From NCBI GenBank assembly GCA_025055285.1, contig JANWXM010000021.1, forward strand, positions 1 through 62,612: a DNA stretch of 62,612 bases, given 5' to 3'. The notes beneath the pieces were generated by a model, which saw only the letters and a list, made by a program, of their open reading frames with translations, searched no databases and was not told where the DNA came from. Shown here piece after piece: positions 34,591 through 43,151 of the stretch. Position numbers and translations under genes: made by a program. Within the stretch, counting starts at the first letter, position 1. Every line of letters starts with the position of its first letter. The DNA comes from Saprospiraceae bacterium. Lineage in GTDB: Bacteria; Bacteroidota; Bacteroidia; Chitinophagales; Saprospiraceae.

Positions 34591-34592
34591 CT

Positions 34593-34600
34593 TACCTTTG
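34593..34600 (+). promoter_or_regulatory. Putative -7 box (TACCTTTG) in the proS upstream region
   Basis: TACCTTTG on the plus strand lies 140 bases before proS. If used, proS has a leader of about 135 bases that is very AT-rich and contains repeated TTAAAGT-like units and the inverted pair GTTGTT/AACAAC (34611-34639). A closer promoter cannot be excluded. Confidence 0.35.
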
Positions 34601-34740
34601 CGCCGCTCATGTTGTTAAAGGTAATTTAAAGTCAACAACTTAAATTAGTTAAAGTTGAATTAAACTCAGAGAAAGTTCTAAAACTCAATCTTTTCAATTT
34701 TCTGTGAAGATACACTTTTTATAAAAATCCGTACTCTTTC

Positions 34741-36207
34741 ATGGCCAAGGAAATTACGCCTCGTTCGGAAGACTACTCGCAGTGGTACTTAGACATTGTG
34801 CATAAGGCAGGTCTGGCGGATAGTTCGCCAGTGCGCGGATGCATGGTTATTCGCCCACATGGCTTCGCCATTTGGGAAAAAATGCGCGACGCCCTAGATG
34901 CGATGTTTAAAGAAACTGGGCACGTCAATGCTTACTTTCCGCTTTTTATTCCTAAGAGTTTTCTGAGTCGAGAAGCCGCTCACGTAGAGGGCTTTGCGAA
35001 AGAGTGCGCTGTTGTAACGCACTATCGCCTCAAGAATGACCCTAATGGTCAGGGCGTCATCACAGATCCTGAAGCGAAATTGGAAGAAGAACTTATTGTA
35101 CGCCCTACTTCAGAGACCATCATTTGGAACACCTACCGAGACTGGATCCAGAGTTATCGCGACTTGCCCTTGCTCATCAACCAGTGGGCTAACGTCGTAC
35201 GCTGGGAAATGCGCACGCGTCCTTTCTTGCGAACGGCAGAGTTTCTTTGGCAAGAAGGACACACAGCCCACGCCAGCCGCGAAGAGGCGATGGAAGAAAC
35301 GCTGCGGATTTTGGAGATCTATCGCCGTTTTGCAGAAGAATACATGGCTATGCCTGTCATAAAGGGTGTAAAGACGCCTAACGAACGCTTTGCAGGGGCT
35401 GATGAGACTTTCTGCATTGAGGCACTTATGCAAGACGGCAAAGCTCTCCAGGCGGGCACCTCGCATTTTTTAGGGCAGAATTTTGCTAAAGCCTTCGATG
35501 TGCTTTTTCTCAACAAAGAAAATCAACAAGAATACGTATGGGCTACCTCTTGGGGGGTCTCCACCCGCTTGATTGGAGGGTTAGTCATGACGCATTCAGA
35601 CGATGATGGCCTGGTATTGCCTCCGCGCTTAGCTCCTATTCAAGTAGTTATTGTGCCCATACCAAAGCCCATCCCGGCCCTAATGGAGGTGGCCAATCAA
35701 ATAGCCGCGCGTCTGCGTGCGTTGGGCATCTCTGTAAAAGTGGACAACGACGACCAAAAACGGCCGGGCTTTAAGTTTGCTGAATACGAAATGCTCGGAG
35801 TTCCTGTGCGTTTAGGCTTGGGTCAGCGCGACCTTGACGCCGGTCAAGTCGAGGTGGCCCGACGCGACACAAAGGAAAAAGTTAATGTTCCTCTAGATGG
35901 CGTGGGCGAATACGTCGAGCGCCTGTTGCGCGACATTCAACAAAACCTCTTTGCCCGGGCAAAGGCGTATCTCGATGCGCACATTACGCGCGTGGACAAG
36001 TGGGAAGATTTTGAAGCTGTACTGGAGGAAAAAGGCGGTTTCATCGCTGCTCATTGGGACGGCACGACAGAAACTGAATTGGAAATTAAAGAACGCACGA
36101 AAGCGACAATTCGATGCATTCCTTTAGATGCTGAGAAAGAGGCAGGCGCATGTGTCTTGACTGGTAGACCCAGCCAGCAACGCGTCTTGTTTGCTCGAGC
36201 CTACTGA
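34741..36207 (+). CDS. proS: Prolyl-tRNA synthetase (archaeal/eukaryal type)
   Basis: A 488-residue class II synthetase charging tRNA-Pro. Motif 1 region [16 protein letters not shown], motif 2 [19 protein letters not shown], proline pocket [15 protein letters not shown], motif 3 [25 protein letters not shown], then the anticodon-binding domain and the short C-terminal domain ending in the conserved Tyr (FARAY). It lacks the editing insertion of the E. coli type and begins with the [14 protein letters not shown] signature of the other type. Its last 7 bases overlap the 3' end of the PaaY-like gene on the opposite strand. Confidence 0.97.
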   Translation: MAKEITPRSEDYSQWYLDIVHKAGLADSSPVRGCMVIRPHGFAIWEKMRDALDAMFKETGHVNAYFPLFIPKSFLSREAAHVEGFAKECAVVTHYRLKNDPNGQGVITDPEAKLEEELIVRPTSETIIWNTYRDWIQSYRDLPLLINQWANVVRWEMRTRPFLRTAEFLWQEGHTAHASREEAMEETLRILEIYRRFAEEYMAMPVIKGVKTPNERFAGADETFCIEALMQDGKALQAGTSHFLGQNFAKAFDVLFLNKENQQEYVWATSWGVSTRLIGGLVMTHSDDDGLVLPPRLAPIQVVIVPIPKPIPALMEVANQIAARLRALGISVKVDNDDQKRPGFKFAEYEMLGVPVRLGLGQRDLDAGQVEVARRDTKEKVNVPLDGVGEYVERLLRDIQQNLFARAKAYLDAHITRVDKWEDFEAVLEEKGGFIAAHWDGTTETELEIKERTKATIRCIPLDAEKEAGACVLTGRPSQQRVLFARAY

Positions 36208-36800
36208 GTGTGGCTCTTCCAAGGACGGTAAAGAGGAGCTGCCTGCGGCGTTTCCCAGTTTGCTGGTTTTTCGCCCAGCGGTTCGCATGGGCGCAACGAA
36301 GACCAACACTGTTCGGGCAATTGCTGATATAGTCGCGTGCCCTCCGTCTTCCAGGCCAACATCTCGTCGCTTACCTGGCGCACAATACGCGCAGGGTTTC
36401 CCGCTACTAAACTGCGCGGTGGAATCTTTTCTCCTGCCTGAATAAAGCTCAAGGCACCAACGATGCACTCCGGCCCAATTTCAGCTTCGTCCATAATCAC
36501 AGCGTGCATGCCGATAAGGCTATTGCGCCCAATCACAGCGCCGTGGATAATGGCTCCATGCCCAATGTGCGCGCTCTCGTGCAATTCAACCGTTACGCCA
36601 GGAAACATATGTATCACGCAGTTCTCCTGCACGTTACAACCATCTGCTATCTCTATACGACCCCAGTCGCCTCGAAGTACAGCACCTGGACCAACATACA
36701 CCTGACGGCCAATGGCTACTCGCCCAATCACTACAGCCAGTGGATGAACAAAAGCACTTTCGTGAATAACAGGACGAAAACCGTTAAATTCGTAGAGCAT
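36201..36800 (-). CDS. PaaY-like left-handed beta-helix (gamma carbonic anhydrase family) protein
   Basis: 199 residues from ATG 36800. The frame is open to 36971, but the extra part is unlike the family and would overlap the next gene's promoter. Hexapeptide repeats from about 12 to 155 ([47 protein letters not shown]) carry the metal His positions of gamma carbonic anhydrases. The C-terminal helix [18 protein letters not shown]...PCEPL closely follows the PaaY C-terminus, which distinguishes PaaY/CaiE from other members. PaaY hydrolyses dead-end thioesters in phenylacetate breakdown, but no paa genes are nearby, so a general thioesterase or anhydrase role is possible. Confidence 0.85.
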   Translation of the reverse strand: MLYEFNGFRPVIHESAFVHPLAVVIGRVAIGRQVYVGPGAVLRGDWGRIEIADGCNVQENCVIHMFPGVTVELHESAHIGHGAIIHGAVIGRNSLIGMHAVIMDEAEIGPECIVGALSFIQAGEKIPPRSLVAGNPARIVRQVSDEMLAWKTEGTRLYQQLPEQCWSSLRPCEPLGEKPANWETPQAAPLYRPWKSHTQ

Positions 36801-36956
36801 ACCAATTCTTCTCCGTGCGATTTTGGCGCTAAGGAAATAGAAAATTTCTGTATGCAGCGCAGGATGCTCTTCCTCTTTTACCTGGCTCTTTGAAGTTTTC
36901 ATTACTTCGCAGCAGGGAGGCCTGAACTGGCCTACAGCAGGTTGTCGCAGCATATC

Positions 36957-36964
36957 TACTTTTG
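36957..36964 (+). promoter_or_regulatory. Putative -7 box (TACTTTTG) of the peptidoglycan-binding protein gene
   Basis: TACTTTTG lies 27 bases before ATG 36991. A TTG at 36942-36944 is only 12 bases away. The box overlaps a potential upstream TTG start at 36964 and argues against it. Confidence 0.4.
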
Positions 36965-36990
36965 TGCGCACTTCTATGCTGCTACACCCT

Positions 36991-38223
36991 ATGTCAAAAC
37001 AATGCGCTTTAGCCTTATGGCTTTTGATGCCGCCTTTTGTATGTGCTCAGCAATTCAATTTTCCGCAAGCGCAACCCGGTCGCTGCTATGTGCAATGCCT
37101 AATTCCCGACCGATACGAATGGGTTTCGGAGAACATCCTCTCGCGTCCTGAGCGAGAAGAGCAGGTAGCCCTGCCGCCAGTATTCGAAGAGCGCAGAGAC
37201 AGTTACGTGGTGCGGCCGGCCCATGTCCGCCTGAGGCAAATAGATCCACAATGGGAAGAAGAGGAGGTGCGCATCCTGATAGCGCCGGCAGGGTACAAAG
37301 TCTCTCCGGATGCTTATACAGCGGTTCAGGAGACCATATGGCTGCAACCACCCGTGCGCCTATTTTCAATAAGCGAGCCAGTATGGGAAACAGTAGAAGA
37401 GGCAATAGAGGTTGAACCCATGCATCGGCGGGTTGAGGTTTTGCCTATGCGCTATCAATGGGTACCTCAGGAGGTAGAGGTTCGTCCTGCAACTCGGCGA
37501 TGGGTGCGCAGAAAGGTCGGCACTGGTTGCTTAGAGGCAGATCCTGAAAACTGCATGGTTTGGTGTTTGGTGGAGCTGCCTGCTCAAACTCAAACAATAT
37601 ATCGTCAAGAGCCCATAGGCTGCGATAGTGAAGATGCCCAGGATTGCGTTCGCTACACGATTGTACCAGCAAAGACTGTACTGAAGACAGTAGAGCGCCT
37701 CAAGGAGCCAGCCAAGGCCATAGAGCATATTGAGCCTGGAAAGTATCAGGTGGTTAGGCGGTGGCAACTGCGCCCAGGAAGAAATGCGCCCAACGCTCCT
37801 ACAGCCGCTCAGGACGAATATCTTGTGCTACGCCGTAAGGTACTGCGCCGCGAAGCGCAATTAAAGGCAGACTCCGTACCGGCAGTTTATGCCCCGTATA
37901 CGCGCAAAGTATTAGTGCGCGATGGCATGGCAATCGGGCAGATAATGCCTGCAGAATATACCACAGTGTTGAAGCGTCGCCTCGTAAGACCCGGCGGCTA
38001 CTGGGCTTGGCGCGAGGTGTGGTGTGAGGAAAGAATTGCTCAACTCGATATACGGCGCATTCAAGAGGCGCTCAAAGTGCGAGGTTACTATTCTGGGCGA
38101 ATCGATGGCACTATGAACGCCCAGACGAGAGCTGCTATCCAGCAGTTTCAGCAGGAAAATGACCTGCCTGCCGACGGCAACATAGACCTAGAAACCTTGC
38201 AAGCGCTGGGTGTCGGAGGCTAA
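36991..38223 (+). CDS. Exported repeat protein with C-terminal peptidoglycan-binding domain
   Basis: 410 residues with a signal peptide (MSKQCALALWLLMPPFVCAQ). It begins with a CYVQCLIPDRYE motif. The middle (about 40-330) is an irregular repeat of about 30 residues in which a Tyr or Trp, a Val-rich strand with Glu, and a Pro-Ala-x-x-Arg turn recur (YEWVSENILSRP, YTAVQETIWLQP, WETVEEAIEVEP, YQWVPQEVEVRP). Four Cys fall in pairs around residues 175-215. The last 60 residues are a PG_binding_1 domain (IRRIQEALKVRGYYSGRIDG...AIQQFQQENDLP...LQALG). It probably coats or bridges the outer membrane to peptidoglycan. The exact role is unknown. Confidence 0.8.
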   Translation: MSKQCALALWLLMPPFVCAQQFNFPQAQPGRCYVQCLIPDRYEWVSENILSRPEREEQVALPPVFEERRDSYVVRPAHVRLRQIDPQWEEEEVRILIAPAGYKVSPDAYTAVQETIWLQPPVRLFSISEPVWETVEEAIEVEPMHRRVEVLPMRYQWVPQEVEVRPATRRWVRRKVGTGCLEADPENCMVWCLVELPAQTQTIYRQEPIGCDSEDAQDCVRYTIVPAKTVLKTVERLKEPAKAIEHIEPGKYQVVRRWQLRPGRNAPNAPTAAQDEYLVLRRKVLRREAQLKADSVPAVYAPYTRKVLVRDGMAIGQIMPAEYTTVLKRRLVRPGGYWAWREVWCEERIAQLDIRRIQEALKVRGYYSGRIDGTMNAQTRAAIQQFQQENDLPADGNIDLETLQALGVGG

Positions 38224-38345
38224 TGCAGCTGTCGGTTGACGAACTTTTTCATTCTGCAAAATGTTTGTCCCTCTGGATCAATTCCTAGAATCATAGTTAT
38301 TACTTAGTCTTTTGATAATCATTGCTTCGTAACTTCCAAGCTTTT

Positions 38346-40127
38346 ATGCGCGAAAATCTGCACCCTGCTTCAACGAAGGCTTCCGTTGTGCGCCGCTTAC
38401 TGGCCTTAGTTCGGCCCTATCGAGGTATAGTATGGCTTACGGCTGTACTAGCTGTGGTCTTAGCCGTGTTAGCCATTGCTCGGCCCAAGTTACTTCAGGT
38501 CATGGTAGACGACTACATTATCGTAGGAGATATAGCAGGCATGAGCAGGGTGGCTCTATACATTGCTGCACTTTTACTTTTAGAAGTGGTACTTCGCTAT
38601 ATATTTCTGTATTACACCGATTGGGTAGGTCAAATGATTGTTCGGGATCTGCGCCATCGAGTATTTAGTCATGTGCTACGGCTCAACTTAGCTTACTTCG
38701 ACCGCACACCGGTCGGGCAAAGTACAACGCGCACTATAAGTGATGTAGAAGCTATCAACACCGTTTTTGCCGAAGGAAGCATCACCATTTTAGCAGATTT
38801 ATTGGCTCTAGCAGCTGTAATAGGCGTAATGTTTTACACTTCGTGGAAGCTGTCGCTGGTCGTACTGTTGGTTTTTCCACTCCTCTTATGGGGGAGCTAT
38901 CGTTTCAAAGAAAGCGTGCGGAAGAGTTATGAGAAAGTGCGCACGCATATCGCTGCAATGAACAGCTTTTTGCAGGAGCGCATTAGCGGTATGCGGACGA
39001 TACAAATATTTAACGCTGAAGAGCAAGAGGCCCAAAAGTTCCGTAAAATCAATCGCGCTTATACAGAGGCGAATTTGCGCTCCATTTTGGCTTATGCTAT
39101 TTTTTTCCCAGTAGTGGATATCATATCGGCGCTCTCCTTGGGTTTGATGGTATGGTATGGAGCGCGCGGCGTGTTATCTGAGGAAGTAACTATTGGTACA
39201 TTGGTTGCTTTTCCGCTCTTCATTAGTATGTTGTATCGGCCCATTCGCATGCTGGCCGATAAGTTCAATACACTTCAGATGGGGCTTATTGCTGCTGAGC
39301 GAATATTTCATCTACTGGAAAATAAGAGCGTTGCTGCGAATCCGGGCACTCTTCGGCCAGAACGTTTGCGTGGAGAGGTGGAATTTGACAACGTGTGGTT
39401 TTCATATACAGGCTCCTTAGAGGATGCCGTGCTCAAGGGAGTGTCCTTTCGCATTGAACCAGGCGAGACGCTGGCTATTGTAGGGAGTACAGGCAGTGGC
39501 AAAACGACCATTATTAATTTGCTCACGCGCTTCTACGAGATCCATTCGGGCAATATTCGCATCGACGGGCAGGAGCTGTACGAATATGATCTTTACGCAT
39601 TGCGCCGTCGGATGGCCGTTGTCCTTCAGGATCCATTCCTCTTCTCTGGTACCGTGCTAGAAAATATCACCTTGCGCGATGCAAACATTTGCGAAAGACG
39701 AGTAATCGAAGCGGCTAAAACTATTGGTGCTCACGATTTTATCCTTCGTTTGCCGGGCGGATACCACTACGCCGTGAGAGAGCGAGGTCAGGCCTTATCT
39801 ATGGGTCAACGTCAGCTCATTGCTTTTGTTCGAGCCTTGGTATTTGACCCCGATATTCTCATCCTTGACGAGGCAACTTCTTCTATTGATCCAGAAACTG
39901 AAAGCGTCATTCAGTACGCCATCGAACGTCTCATCGCTCGTCGTACGAGCATAGTGATCGCCCACCGGCTTTCCACCATTCGGCATGCTCGGCATATTCT
40001 TGTACTCGAACGCGGTGAAGTACGCGAATTCGGCTCGCCTGATGAATTGCTTGCCCTCGAAGGCGGCCGTTATCGCGAACTGTACGAGAAACAGTTCCTA
40101 CCCAACGGCATACTCGAAGCAAGGTGA
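38346..40127 (+). CDS. ABC transporter, exporter type (fused permease-ATPase, MsbA-like)
   Basis: 593 residues from ATG 38346; an upstream TTG (38322) adds only eight residues. Six membrane helices in the first about 310 residues form a type 1 exporter domain. The nucleotide-binding domain has Walker A GSTGSGKTT (about 379), Q-loop LQDPFLFSGTV, signature LSMGQRQ (about 484, Met in place of the second Gly), Walker B ILILDEATSSID and switch His in IAHRLST. It works as a homodimer or with a partner half-transporter. A lipid, LPS-precursor or drug substrate is possible. The following gene is convergent. Confidence 0.92.
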   Translation: MRENLHPASTKASVVRRLLALVRPYRGIVWLTAVLAVVLAVLAIARPKLLQVMVDDYIIVGDIAGMSRVALYIAALLLLEVVLRYIFLYYTDWVGQMIVRDLRHRVFSHVLRLNLAYFDRTPVGQSTTRTISDVEAINTVFAEGSITILADLLALAAVIGVMFYTSWKLSLVVLLVFPLLLWGSYRFKESVRKSYEKVRTHIAAMNSFLQERISGMRTIQIFNAEEQEAQKFRKINRAYTEANLRSILAYAIFFPVVDIISALSLGLMVWYGARGVLSEEVTIGTLVAFPLFISMLYRPIRMLADKFNTLQMGLIAAERIFHLLENKSVAANPGTLRPERLRGEVEFDNVWFSYTGSLEDAVLKGVSFRIEPGETLAIVGSTGSGKTTIINLLTRFYEIHSGNIRIDGQELYEYDLYALRRRMAVVLQDPFLFSGTVLENITLRDANICERRVIEAAKTIGAHDFILRLPGGYHYAVRERGQALSMGQRQLIAFVRALVFDPDILILDEATSSIDPETESVIQYAIERLIARRTSIVIAHRLSTIRHARHILVLERGEVREFGSPDELLALEGGRYRELYEKQFLPNGILEAR

Positions 40128-40191
40128 CTTTTCAGGAGAAGCAGAAGTAAGATACGGTTGTAGCGAAATGCTCTCCAAGAAGTCCTCTCTA

Positions 40192-41091
40192 CTACGCTTG
40201 TTGAGAGGCAATACGATTAGAGACGATACCAAATAAGCAAGCTGTCCAAAAGGAATAGGAAGAATATACCAAAGCGGGTTTGACCATTTCTTCGCTGCCA
40301 AGCAAGATGCTCGCAATGAGAAAGGCCAAGGTAGTGTTTTGCACGCCGCATTCGAAAGCTGCCGTCAGGCGTGAAGGATGGGGTTCACCCACCCAGCGCA
40401 GAAAAAAGTAGCCAAAGAATAAGCTGGCAGCATTTTGTGCTAGAGCAACAGGGGTAATGGTCAAAAAGTCATGAAGCGTCAAACCGGCTCCTCCATACTG
40501 TTCACTAGCGAACATTTTAATGAAGAAAACGACCGCTAATAAAGTAAGCATCACATAACGCGCTGGTCGGCTCACTCGTTGAGCAAATAAGGGATAATAG
40601 CGGCGCACGACAAGACCAGTGGCGGCTGGCACAATAGTGATAAAGAAAACTTGGCGAACCGTATCCCAAAAGGGCAGGTGCAGGTCAGTGCTTCGGCCTA
40701 AGAAGAAAAGCAGCGCAGCATTGACAACGATTGGAATGGTAAATAGAGTGAGAAAGCTGTTTGTAGCAGTTAAAGACAGAGAGAGCGCTACATTACCGCG
40801 CCATAAGTAGGTCAGAAAACCCGACGTAGCACCACCTGGACTAGCACTTAAGATGAGGAAGCCTACTTTGAGCGCCGGTGAAAGTGGCGCAAGGAGGTTT
40901 ATGAGGAATGCTAAGATGGGCAAGCCCAACATTTGCGCCGAAAGCGCGGAGAAAAAAGCTCGCGGATAGCGCACGATGCGTATAAAGTCGTCTACAGTAA
41001 GCGTTAGGCCTACTCCAAACATGATCAGCGCTAACACAGCACTAACGGCCAAATCTACTATCTGCGTCGGGGCCAAAAGGAGCAACACCAT
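40192..41091 (-). CDS. Bile acid:sodium symporter (BASS) family transporter
   Basis: 299 residues from ATG 41091, with about nine or ten membrane helices. Family features: IMFGVGLTLTVDDF in the first helices, the ASPGGATSGFLTYL crossover motif, and a second discontinuous helix ECGVQNTTLAFLIA, the paired Na+-site motifs of BASS transporters. Two ATGs upstream (41145, 41121) stay in frame. A well-spaced promoter (TTG-19-TACTTTTG, 41135-41106) lies over them, so transcription should begin near 41099 and ATG 41091 is the likely start. The substrate could be an organic anion such as pantoate or another carboxylate; it is not the ACR3 arsenite branch by sequence feel, though I could not test that. 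Confidence 0.85.
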   Translation of the reverse strand: MVLLLLAPTQIVDLAVSAVLALIMFGVGLTLTVDDFIRIVRYPRAFFSALSAQMLGLPILAFLINLLAPLSPALKVGFLILSASPGGATSGFLTYLWRGNVALSLSLTATNSFLTLFTIPIVVNAALLFFLGRSTDLHLPFWDTVRQVFFITIVPAATGLVVRRYYPLFAQRVSRPARYVMLTLLAVVFFIKMFASEQYGGAGLTLHDFLTITPVALAQNAASLFFGYFFLRWVGEPHPSRLTAAFECGVQNTTLAFLIASILLGSEEMVKPALVYSSYSFWTACLFGIVSNRIASQQA

Positions 41092-41105
41092 CTGTAATTT
41101 GCGCG

Positions 41106-41135
41106 CAAAAGTAGCAGGCATTTTGATTTGCCCAA
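41106..41135 (-). promoter_or_regulatory. Promoter of the BASS transporter gene (TTG-19-TACTTTTG)
   Basis: Minus strand TTG at 41135-41133, 19 bases, then TACTTTTG at 41113-41106. Both elements and the spacing fit the Bacteroidota consensus. The predicted start point near 41099 is about 8 bases before ATG 41091. Confidence 0.65.
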
Positions 41136-41404
41136 TTAGTCCCATTTATGCTCTACCATGCTTCAGAACGCTCCACAGAAAGTTCTAGAAAAAGAGCCTG
41201 CTTCAATCCGGTATGAGTGTTTTTTCGAAAATTGGAAAGTAGAGAAAATACTGGTATTTACAACTGCTGTAAGACAAAGGTTGTATTCAACTAAATCGCA
41301 GGGTTAACATTCAACATACATTCCCATAAAAAGTTACGCTTGTAGCTGTTTTTCCGGAAAAGAGTGCGATAAAAGAAGCACATTTGCGGAAAAAGTATTT
41401 CAAG
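41136..41404. other. Divergent intergenic region between BASS and GSCFA genes
   Basis: AT-rich, with no gene and no strong hairpin. Near its right end CACATTTG (41379-41386) is one base off the -7 consensus and lies 18 bases before the preferred GSCFA start. Confidence 0.45.
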
Positions 41405-42391
41405 GTGAAAACCTTTCGCACTGTTTTGCCACCGTTGTCGGCCCCTTTTACTCTGACCCACACCGATCGAACGGTCATTGTAGGCTCTTGTTTTTCCGAG
41501 CACATGGGAGAACGCCTAAGTGCGTATAAATTTCCCGTTCTCGTCAATCCAAGCGGTATTCTATATAATCCGATTTCGATTGCCCGATTATTAGAAAACT
41601 TGCTTCTCCCAGCGGTCGATTTTTCTGAAGCAATATTCTGGCATCAAGGACTTTGGCATAGTTGGGAGCATCATGGCCGTTTCTCACATCCCAATCGGGA
41701 GATTTTTGAGCAACAGCTTTACACGGCGCATGAGCGGGCAGTAGCGTTTGCTGCTTCAACTCAGCGACTTTTTCTGACCTTGGGCACAGCCCATGTCTTC
41801 TATTTGCGCCATAGCGGCCGCACAGTGGCAAACAACCACAAGGCACCCGCAGATTGGTTTGAGCAACGCCGCCTTACCGTAGAAGAAACTGTTAGTGTTT
41901 TGGCCTCTGTCCTAGAAAAATGGAAAAATGCTCGGCCAGACTTGCAAGTGCTCCTCACGGTTAGTCCTGTGCGCCATTTACGCAATGGCCTTATTGAAAA
42001 CCAACGCAGCAAAGCTGTTCTTCTCTTGGCATGCGAGCAACTCTGCAACCGGTATCCGTTTGTTCATTATTTCCCTGCTTACGAGCTGCTCCTTGATGAC
42101 CTCCGAGATTATCGCTTCTATACCACTGATATGATACATCCTTCTGAGGTTGCGGTCGACTATATCTGGGATTATTTTGCTCAAGCCTTCTTTCCTCCAA
42201 AAACGGCGCATCTCGTGGCCCAAATCGCCCAAATTCGAGCCGCTGTAAACCACCGTCCCTTTCATCCAGATACACCGGAACATCGCGCCTTTGTGCAGCA
42301 ACAATACAATATTGTTCAGCGACTGCTTCGCCATCATCCAGAAATAGACTTTTCGGAAGAACTAGAGCATTTTTCTGCTTTTCTTAAATAA
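41405..42391 (+). CDS. GSCFA domain protein
   Basis: 328 residues starting at GTG 41405 (MKTFRTVLPPL). A TTG at 41384 in the same frame lies within a possible -7 box. The diagnostic VGSCFSEHMG follows at about residue 30, then NPSGILYNP, HSWEHHGRFSH, LTLGTAHVF, LTVSPVRHLRNG and TTDMIHPSEVAVDYIWDYF near the end. The latter blocks resemble the GDSL/SGNH hydrolase pattern with Ser in GSCF and Asp-x-x-His at the C-terminus. I infer an SGNH-like esterase fold. No substrate is known for the family. No signal peptide, so cytosolic. Confidence 0.9.
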   Translation: MKTFRTVLPPLSAPFTLTHTDRTVIVGSCFSEHMGERLSAYKFPVLVNPSGILYNPISIARLLENLLLPAVDFSEAIFWHQGLWHSWEHHGRFSHPNREIFEQQLYTAHERAVAFAASTQRLFLTLGTAHVFYLRHSGRTVANNHKAPADWFEQRRLTVEETVSVLASVLEKWKNARPDLQVLLTVSPVRHLRNGLIENQRSKAVLLLACEQLCNRYPFVHYFPAYELLLDDLRDYRFYTTDMIHPSEVAVDYIWDYFAQAFFPPKTAHLVAQIAQIRAAVNHRPFHPDTPEHRAFVQQQYNIVQRLLRHHPEIDFSEELEHFSAFLK

Positions 42392-42428
42392 TTACACCTG
42401 CTCTTTGCTTAAGAGCTGAATTATTAGT

Positions 42429-43121
42429 TTGAGACGGGCACACCTAACTTTTCTGGTGAATTTGCTCAAGCAACAGGGGCTATACGATTTGAAGTCGACG
42501 GAGGTTTCGCAGCTTGAATTTGACAGTTTTGACCTTGAGGATTTAAGTCCGTATAGCTTGCTGTATCAGACAGGGTATTTAACGATAGTTGGTCGCAGTA
42601 AGGAAGGGTTATACCAGTTGGGTTATCCCAACTACGAGGTGGAGCATTCGATGTTGGCCTACCTGTTGCAAGCATTTGGCGGGTTTGCAAAGGGTTTGGG
42701 AGAAGTGATTGCTCTTCGTTTGGCTAGGGCTTTTGAGCGGGATGACCTGGAGGGTGTGATGCGGATCTTGCGGGGTGTGTTTGCTGGAATTACCCTATCC
42801 GCTTCACAAGAAGCCGTCGGAGCGTTTTTTCGTGCGGCAGTGCATTTGTTGTTTTCCTAGCTGGGTTTGCGCTTGCACGGCGAGGTGTGCACGGCAGAAG
42901 GGCGTGCAGATGCGGCAGTGGAGACGAGGAGTCGGGTGTACGTGATGGAGTTTGAGTTAGACCGAAGTGCGGAGGATGCGGTTCAGCAAGTTTTGAGCAA
43001 GCGATACCACCGCGCGTTTTGGCTCCTGGGCAAGCCGGTAGTTGCAGGAGGTGTGAATTTCTCCACGCAGAGCCGCAACATCGAGAAGTGGAAGGCAGTC
43101 ATTGCCGAGATAGGGTGTTAA
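42429..43121 (+). pseudogene. Broken AAA-ATPase-like / PD-(D/E)XK nuclease family gene
   Basis: One reading frame holds the back half of a protein of the PF09820 (AAA-ATPase-like) plus PF08011 (PDDEXK_9) type. Residues encoded by 42429-42857 match the end of the ATPase part and linker (TFLVNLLKQQ, YQTGYLTIVG, LYQLGYPNYEVE). After TAG at 42858-42860 the same frame continues as LGLRLHGEV, TAEGRADAAVETR, VYVMEFELD, the nuclease core. So the whole P-loop part is missing at the 5' end, and a nonsense codon, probably from a Tyr or similar codon, splits the rest. The catalytic ExK also reads EFE, so the Lys is lost. It is inferred to be a decayed accessory gene. Confidence 0.85.
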
Positions 43122-43151
43122 TTGATCCATCAAAAGACGTTAGGTTTCGTC

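Noticed and set aside
42867-43121. Small independent nuclease-domain gene
   Set aside because: It is in the same frame as the preceding 42429-42860 segment and continues its family alignment, so it is the second part of a pseudogene.
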